The notes under the pieces were generated by a model. That model made no database searches and had not been told where the DNA came from. It saw only the letters and a program-made list of their open reading frames with translations. Source: Gnetum montanum (Eukaryota > Streptophyta > Gnetopsida > Gnetales > Gnetaceae). Taken from it: 64,000 nucleotides of DNA. Of the stretch, positions 58,279 through 64,000 are shown piece by piece. The stretch covers positions 829,923 to 893,922 of the forward strand of contig MNCI01036132.1 of NCBI GenBank assembly GCA_015680685.1, in the 5' to 3' direction. Both the position numbers and the translations under genes were made by a program. Positions within the stretch are counted from its first letter, which is position 1. The number at the start of each line of letters is the position of its first letter.

Positions 58279-60275
58279 TTAATCTTGCTTGTTATTAAAA
58301 TGGGGAACATCCCCCATAACTAAACGGTTGAGCATGGCAAGGATTAATAACTGAAAGATGGAGATCTTTGCATGTTGGAAATATCGAAACTTGGTCATAC
58401 TTACCCCATTGGAGTTCACACACCTGATTCTATTAAGCATAGTGGGGCAATTTATAAGATGTGATTCCCAAGTAAAGCGTTGACCCACTATGATACTTGA
58501 GACTGTAAGATGATATGAAAAGATCAAGATGTTGCCCTCCATGGCTGTATTCATTGGGCCATATAGTTGTTGGAGTTTTAATTGGTGGCCTTGATGAAGT
58601 AACACGAGGCATTGGGTTCAAGGAGAAGGATGCACCACAGTGTTGGACTTGTCCTGAGTTGGAGAATGCAGTGGCCTTGGAACCATGTTGTCCCTTCCTA
58701 CAGTCATGCCTTAAGAAGGGACGCCTTTGATGTTGAGGGGGTCTCTCACTATTGTTGGAAATAGTAGCATAAGTAACATTTGTGGGTTGTTGCTGTGGTG
58801 CAAACACTTCAGAAACAGTTGGTGGCGATGTAGAAGGAGGAAAAGGATGAGAATGTTAAAATTTAGGAGAAGTGTGAGGTACACAAGGCAGTGGTTGTGT
58901 TGAGGACATGGGCTAATAGTACTGAGGAGAATGATAATGCAGTGAGATAGAGTATGTTGACCTAGTGGGGGAAATAGGATGTTGGACTAGATAAGCATTT
59001 GGATTCAGATGATACGAAGTGTGTCTCTAGTTTAGGGATGGCTTCCCCCACGACTGGGATTGTTGCCACTGTGATCGAACACAGTATCTCTATACGAACT
59101 CTGGGTGTAACATGCTTCCCCAATGCTCAAATAAATGTAACAAGATTGGGCATTGGCCCTTGGGGTGATCATACAAAAAAATGTTGCATTCATACGTATG
59201 ATTGGCAGTTGAGCTCTTATTTTCTTCATCCCTTCTTTCCGATTGTCTAATGGTATTTTTTCTTGCTTCTCGAGTTCTCAAAACTCTATCTTCAATAATA
59301 TTGATATATTCCCCATACTTTTTATGCATGCATTCTAGCATCTTATTGATCTTTGCCTCGATTTCTTCTAATGATTGTTGTACTGGCAAAGATGGTTCTT
59401 CCTCCTTGAGATTGGTTGATTTCTCCTTTTTATGATTATGGACCTCTGTTAAGTTGAGATTTTGGTCCCGTTGATGTTTTTCAACATTCTCCCATCTAGC
59501 CATTTCTCCTTCTTCTTTTGCTACCCGCTTAATAAGCTCCTGGAATTGTTCGTAGTTCGTATAGTTGACCTTGGGCATACATCCCTAGGCTCTCTCTTGT
59601 TTCATCATGAAGCCCATCAATGATATGGTACATTAGCCTTTCCTCAGAGAACTCATGGCCTGGACAGTTGTTTAACAGTGCATAATATCTTTCTAAGGCC
59701 ATGTCCAAGGGTTCATGGTGTGCTTGTTTCCATTCCTGGATTTGTTTCCTCAAGGCTAAAACTTTTGCATAAGTTTGATATCTTTCATTAAAGAGTTATA
59801 CCATTGTTGACCAACATCGTATTGAATTTGGTTTTATCAATCTATACCATACTTTTTCTTGGCCAACAAGTGTCATAGGAAAGAGCTTGATTTTTTTCCA
59901 ACCATTATCAATGTTGTTCCATGCACAGGCATCATAGAAGGCTTGTAAATGTTGTTGCAGATCAAAGTCATAGCCTCCTAAGAAATTGAAAAAGTTGTTC
60001 AAATCAAGCCTAGGTAGGTAGCTCTCTTTACGATGCCTACGGGAGATTCAAATAGCCTCTTGTATTTGTGTTAGGCTTGTAGTGGCCAGTAGGGGTTCAT
60101 CATCATCGAGTAAGTTATGCTTTCATGCGTTGGGACAATGTTGCCTTCGTTTATGTTTATAAGAAATCCCTGCCTCAGATTGCGTACTCCATTCTTCATT
60201 GTCATATAATTTTTTGGTTCTCCAATGAATTGCCTCACTAGATGTGGCATTATCGTAGTCTTGTAGGAGAGGCAT
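58279..60275 (-). pseudogene. Element 2 ORF1: Gag
   Basis: ATG 60275 (MPLLQDYDNATSSE) to TAA 58279. It has LDLNNFFNFLGGYDFDLQQH, LFPMTLVGQEKVWYRLIKP, EPLDMALERYYALLNNCPGH and EERLMYHIIDGLHDET. A frameshift near 59580 separates the capsid from the helical region (FQELIKRVAKEEGEMARW). The knuckle has lost a Cys (C-N-I-F). A Pro/Ser-rich tail follows. The frameshift is at a different place from that in element 1, so the two copies decayed independently. Confidence 0.8.
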
Positions 60276-60397
60276 GATTGTGAAATTATGTGTGAATTTG
60301 TATGTGACTTTTTTTAATTATTTCTCCTAAAAGATATATCATTAATTCCTATACAGCGACCTTGTATGATATAACTAATCTAGATAATTAGCACCGT

Positions 60398-60415
60398 CCC
60401 CAGAAATGGCACCAA
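60398..60415 (-). promoter_or_regulatory. Primer binding site, element 2
   Basis: Minus strand TTGGTGCCATTTCTGGGGAC adjoining the LTR. tRNA-Asp type with a C-to-T change in the GGCGCC core. Confidence 0.65.
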
Positions 60416-61226
60416 TGATGAGTGGCGAGGTACCCCTACACTCAACCATACGAATACGAGTGTTTCACGCATGATCCAGTCGACCTCCGCAGATGGGCTA
60501 GTTGTGGTATCTAGATGGTTACTCATAGATCACAGTTCACTGTCTTCCCACCTGGACTAGTATTAGCTTTGTCACATATGGTTTAGTCCAGAGTGAGGTG
60601 TATGATGTGTTCCTACACTAATGCTACTCCTAAGGATTATGGGAAATAATATCAACTAAACTAGGAGAGAGAGTGTGTGTGTGTGAGAGAGAATCTAAAC
60701 TAGCCTAGGTGTGATGAGCATCCGTTCGTCAATCATCCATACACATCTTGGACCTCGTGCATAGCTACCACTGGTATTACCAAGCGCATGGCCTAGGTAC
60801 GCTACTAGGTTACCAAGTAGTCACACTTAAATGCTAATGATTAATTCATACTCATTCCGCATTACTAGGAGATAAGGGTAGAGAGATATTAACTAAGAAA
60901 GCAATAAATAACAATAACAATTAAATAATTAAGCTAAGTGAATGTTGTAATGATGAAGTAATCTCGATCTTTATTGCCGGTCATGTGCGTGTCCAAGTAC
61001 GTTACACTTGAATAAGGATGTCGTACAATTACAATCATCACACTGTAGCCATGCACTGGGAGAAAGGGTTGCGAGGAAAAACTGACAAAAAGTCCCTACC
61101 TTAACACTAAAACTAAAAAATGAAAACTTAAAAAGACTCTCTGCCAAATTTTCCTACCTCTTATTTATAGATGAGGAGACAGGCTGCGATATCATGTATG
61201 TGATATTGTGGATGCGATATCATAGC
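60416..61226 (-). repeat. Element 2 5' LTR, end removed by element 3
   Basis: Starts TGATGAGTGGCGAGG. Shares AACTAAACTAGGAGAGAGAGTG with the 54646 LTR. TATA complement 61162-61169, then three GATATCAT/GATATTG palindromic units. It stops at ATAGC, directly joined to the TGATGAGT of element 3. Confidence 0.88.
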
Positions 61227-62102
61227 TGATGAGTGGTGAGGTACCCCTACACTCAACCATACGAATACAAGCATTCACGCATGATCCGGTCGAACTCCGT
61301 GGACAGGCTAGTTGTGGTATCTAGATAGTTACACGTTGATCGCAATTCCTTGTCTTCCCACCTAGACTAGTATTTTCTTTGTCACATATGCTTTAGTCCA
61401 GAGTGAGGCGTATGATGTGATCCTAAATTAGTGCTACTCCTAGAGACAATGGAAGATAATCTTGATTAAACTAGTGAGTAATAGGAAATGAAGTCTAAGC
61501 TAACCTAAGCGTGGTGAGCTTCCGTTCCTTAATCATGCGTACACATCTTGGACCTCGTGCATGACTACTACTGGGATTACCAAGCGTAGATCCTAGGTAC
61601 ACTATTGGGTTACCAAGTAGTCACACTTAAATGCTCGTGATTAAGTCGTACACATTCCACATTTAACAACAGGAATAGTAATTGATGATAAAGAAATATT
61701 AACTAAGAAAACAATAAATAACAATAATAATTAAACAATTAATACTAAGTGAATGCTGCAATGATGAAGTAATCTTGATCTTTATTTCCGGTCATGTGCA
61801 CGTCCAAGTACGTCACACTCGAATAAAGGTGTCGTACAATTACAAGCATCACACTATGGGCATGCACTGGGAAAATATTCTAACTCCTACGGAAAAAAAT
61901 GCAAGGGCTTCACTACAACTACTAGAAAGATGCCCCTATGAGGTGGAAGGCCCTCTTATTTATAGGCCAAAATAGGTGTCGCATAAACAGGGCCATGTCG
62001 ACACATGGGAGGATACGTTGATTGGGCCACGTCGATAGGGCCACGTATACGTGGCCTTGTATACATAGCCTAGTAAACACATGGCCAAATGATACTTCAT
62101 CA
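61227..62102 (-). repeat. Element 3 3' LTR (divergent subfamily)
   Basis: Starts TGATGAGTGGTGAGG, ends ACTTCATCA, then TACCCCCAAGACTGAG. TATA complement 61957-61964. The place of the ATATCGCG palindrome is taken by a different perfect 18-bp palindrome, GGCCACGTATACGTGGCC (62039-62056), with further half units (GGGCCACGTCGATA, GGCCATGTCGACACATGG). Confidence 0.88.
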
Positions 62103-62239
62103 TACCCCCAAGACTGAGTAAAAACTCATCCTCGAGTTCCTCTTACAATTTGGAAGGTATGGGCTTTATTGACTAACTAGGAATTTATTCATGCTGCAGT
62201 GGAGGATTAAACAAAGTTTGGACACAAACACAAAAGATA

Positions 62240-62689
62240 AAACTTTTGGAACTCATGGGGTTCCTGGTAGTGGTGGCTCCTCCATGGGTGTCTTTCCTTT
62301 GTCCTATGCATCAGGCTTCTAAGATTGATACCATTGAAGAAGCAACTGATGTTTCTCCTCTTCTATTTGAGGATTATGAGCTGTCCATGTTGATGTTCCA
62401 ATGTTTTGATGGAGTCAGCACTTTTCATGGACACGGCAGCTGCAGGAACACTTGATTGGCCTTAACATGCCATGCCAAAAATAGCTGTCGTTCCTCTTCA
62501 TAGGCTCAGGCCCTGACCTCTCCTCCCTTTGCTTGGATAGATTATGCAGTAACAGGAGTTTCATGATGGATGCTAAATGATTACCTTCTACTCTGCATGT
62601 TCTACATGAGGTCCTTGGCCTCTACCTCCCCTAGGTTGTTTGGTTGCACCTTGAGAAGGTCCTCCTTGTTGTCTTCTTTTAGGGGCCAT
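62240..62689 (-). pseudogene. Element 3 ORF2 remnant
   Basis: ATG 62689 (MAPKRRQQGGPSQGATKQPR) then a charged stretch. Nearly all the central domain and coiled coil are gone, and the C-terminal Pro-rich end survives near 62250. The smallest of the three ORF2 versions. Confidence 0.6.
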
Positions 62690-64000
62690 CTATAATCACA
62701 CAAGGATCAATTGTTAGTAAGGTTATTGAAAAAACATTCAATGATTTCATACCTTACTCATTTCCTTTAATAAATGTTGCATTCTTTACTTAGTGTGATT
62801 TTAGAGTTAGAAATTTTTCAAGGAAGTTGCCCCAAAAAGTTGAATGTCGAACCTAGTTTTCAGGAATGTTTGATAAAATAATGACAAAGGAAAGAATAGA
62901 TTTGGCAATGAAATACTCATAGGGTAAAAGAAGATGTGGTGGTGTGAAACAAGTAAAAATTACAAAAGTCATGCAAGTGGATCCTCCCCAAAGCAGGTTC
63001 CAACCTATATGCCCTTGCGTAACCACACCTTAAAGTGTTTGTAGGCACTAGAAGGGTTAAATGTAAGCTATACCGATGCAACAAAACACACACATGTTGA
63101 TACCACCGTGATGAGGTATGAATTCAATGCTATACAAGACACGAGTCACAAATACATGAATAGTGAGATGGAATGAATTGGAGAAGGGATTGTAGAGATT
63201 GGGATGTGAGGTAACTAACTTAAGGCACAATGAATCTTGAGTGTAGGGCATGATTAATGTGTCATTAGCCTATTATTTCAAAATCAAGACCAAGTCCATT
63301 CCTTCGATTAGTGACATCGCATCATTTCATCCAATGATGGACAACCATAAGAGCACCATGACAACAAGGCGTATGATCACTTGGTGTTTTGTGCAAGGGA
63401 GGAGTGACTTAGAATTTCTTTGCGGCATACTTTTTTTTGGCCACTTTGGCACACTCTCTTCTCCTTCTCTTCTCTTTTTTTTTTTTTTGTTGGGTGCCTT
63501 TAATACTCTTACTCCCATTTTTCATTAGATCTACAAGGATCTTAGTACAACCAAGCTGCATGATAGCACCTACAGATGTCACCAAAGAGAATCCACAAGT
63601 CCCCTTGATGTCACACCCTGGCCATTCCCTCTTAGTCCATCATTTTTCACTCTGGGCATAATGAGCACAAAATTACTTTTAAGTTTCATGATGACAAGAA
63701 TATCATCGTACCTAGAGTAGAACCTCTTATTAATAGAATGGTTGGGTGGATGTGATGGGCTCACTGTTCAAATAATTAGTCACCTGAGACTTGATAGCAT
63801 AGAAAAACACCTTAACCAACGAGTCACATGAGTGTTTTATTCATAAATGATATTACTCATAAAAAGATAAAAATACGAAAGGATAAAAAAATAAATTAAA
63901 AGGTGAAAAACTAGAAAACAAAAATTTGAAAAATTAAAGAAACAGAAAAACATTTATTAATTCAGTGTTGTTAGAATGGAGGATACCCCCCATAACTAAA
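62690..64000. other. Element 3 spacer and ORF1 end
   Basis: Spacer alignable with 36900-38150. The internal palindrome/TATA module is not found here. ORF1 Gag would end near 63957 and continue past the window. Confidence 0.5.

Larger units (their letters stand above)
54646..61226 (-). mobile_element. Element 2: internally deleted relative of element 1
   Basis: Minus-strand LTR element with left LTR 54646-55444 and right LTR 60416-61226. The right LTR lacks its terminal ACTCATCA and is abutted by element 3. The interior is 4,971 bp against 7,031 bp in element 1. Two deletions explain the difference: one equivalent to about 33470-34310 and one to about 34460-35650 of element 1, both inside ORF2. 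The left flank is ATTGA, the predicted target duplication. Confidence 0.88.
61227..64000 (-). mobile_element. Element 3: same family, continues beyond the window
   Basis: Left LTR 61227-62102, purine tract, an ORF2 remnant, the spacer (AACCTATATGCCCTTGCG at about 63003, pyrimidine tract near 63470-63490) and the end of ORF1 at the right edge. It inserted into or beside the end of element 2's LTR. ATAGC (61222-61226) is the expected target duplication. Confidence 0.82.

Overview
This window looks like nuclear DNA of a seed plant, most likely a gymnosperm (inference). It is AT-rich, almost gene-free, and packed with old, stop-riddled LTR retrotransposons nested in one another. The only host-type gene I recognise is a three-exon remnant of a plant terpene synthase, of diterpene-synthase type, at 28.0-29.2 kb. 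I see no tRNA, rRNA, CRISPR or prokaryotic features.

Layout. 0-4.5 kb: Athila-like Ty3/gypsy remnant on the minus strand (gag, protease, RT cut by the left edge), with about 1.5 kb of foreign sequence between gag and protease. 4.5-11.2 kb: mostly featureless, with a 31-bp tandem repeat and one copy of an ~800-bp dispersed repeat. 11.4-23.2 kb: a large Tat-like Ty3/gypsy element on the minus strand (gag, protease, RT, RNase H, second RNase H). Between its protease and RT lies an intron-containing accessory gene on the opposite strand (15.5-18.9 kb). 23.2-27 kb: tandem arrays, a 50-base C run and a 16-base assembly gap. 28.0-29.2 kb: terpene synthase remnant. 29.2-32.4 kb: decayed sequence with a possible gypsy integrase tail and a tRNA-type SINE. 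32.4-41.06 kb: a complete non-autonomous LTR element (element 1) with a perfect CTAGC target duplication. 41-43.4 kb: a G-quadruplex-type tract and a second SINE. 43.4-44.8 kb: LINE reverse transcriptase remnant. 44.85-52.7 kb: a second, more decayed Tat-like element on the plus strand, again with protease, antisense accessory gene, then RT/RNase H. 52.7-53.8 kb: second copy of the dispersed repeat. 54.6-61.2 kb and 61.2-64 kb: elements 2 and 3 of the same non-autonomous family. Element 3 sits in the terminal part of element 2's LTR and runs off the window.

Most notable results. (1) Two independent Tat-like elements in opposite orientations share the order protease / reversed multi-exon accessory gene / RT-RNase H, with similar spacings. 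In the better copy two short introns join the reading frame exactly in phase. This suggests an ambisense retrotransposon lineage. (2) The element 1-3 family carries Gag plus a 900-codon second ORF with a transposon-protein-like domain and long coiled coils, but no pol. It has a second promoter-like module (18-bp palindrome plus TATA box) inside the element, upstream of that second ORF, copying the layout of the LTR promoter. The three elements form a deletion series in this second ORF. Premature stops are largely TAG or TGA where Gln or Trp codons are expected, consistent with decay of methylated cytosines.
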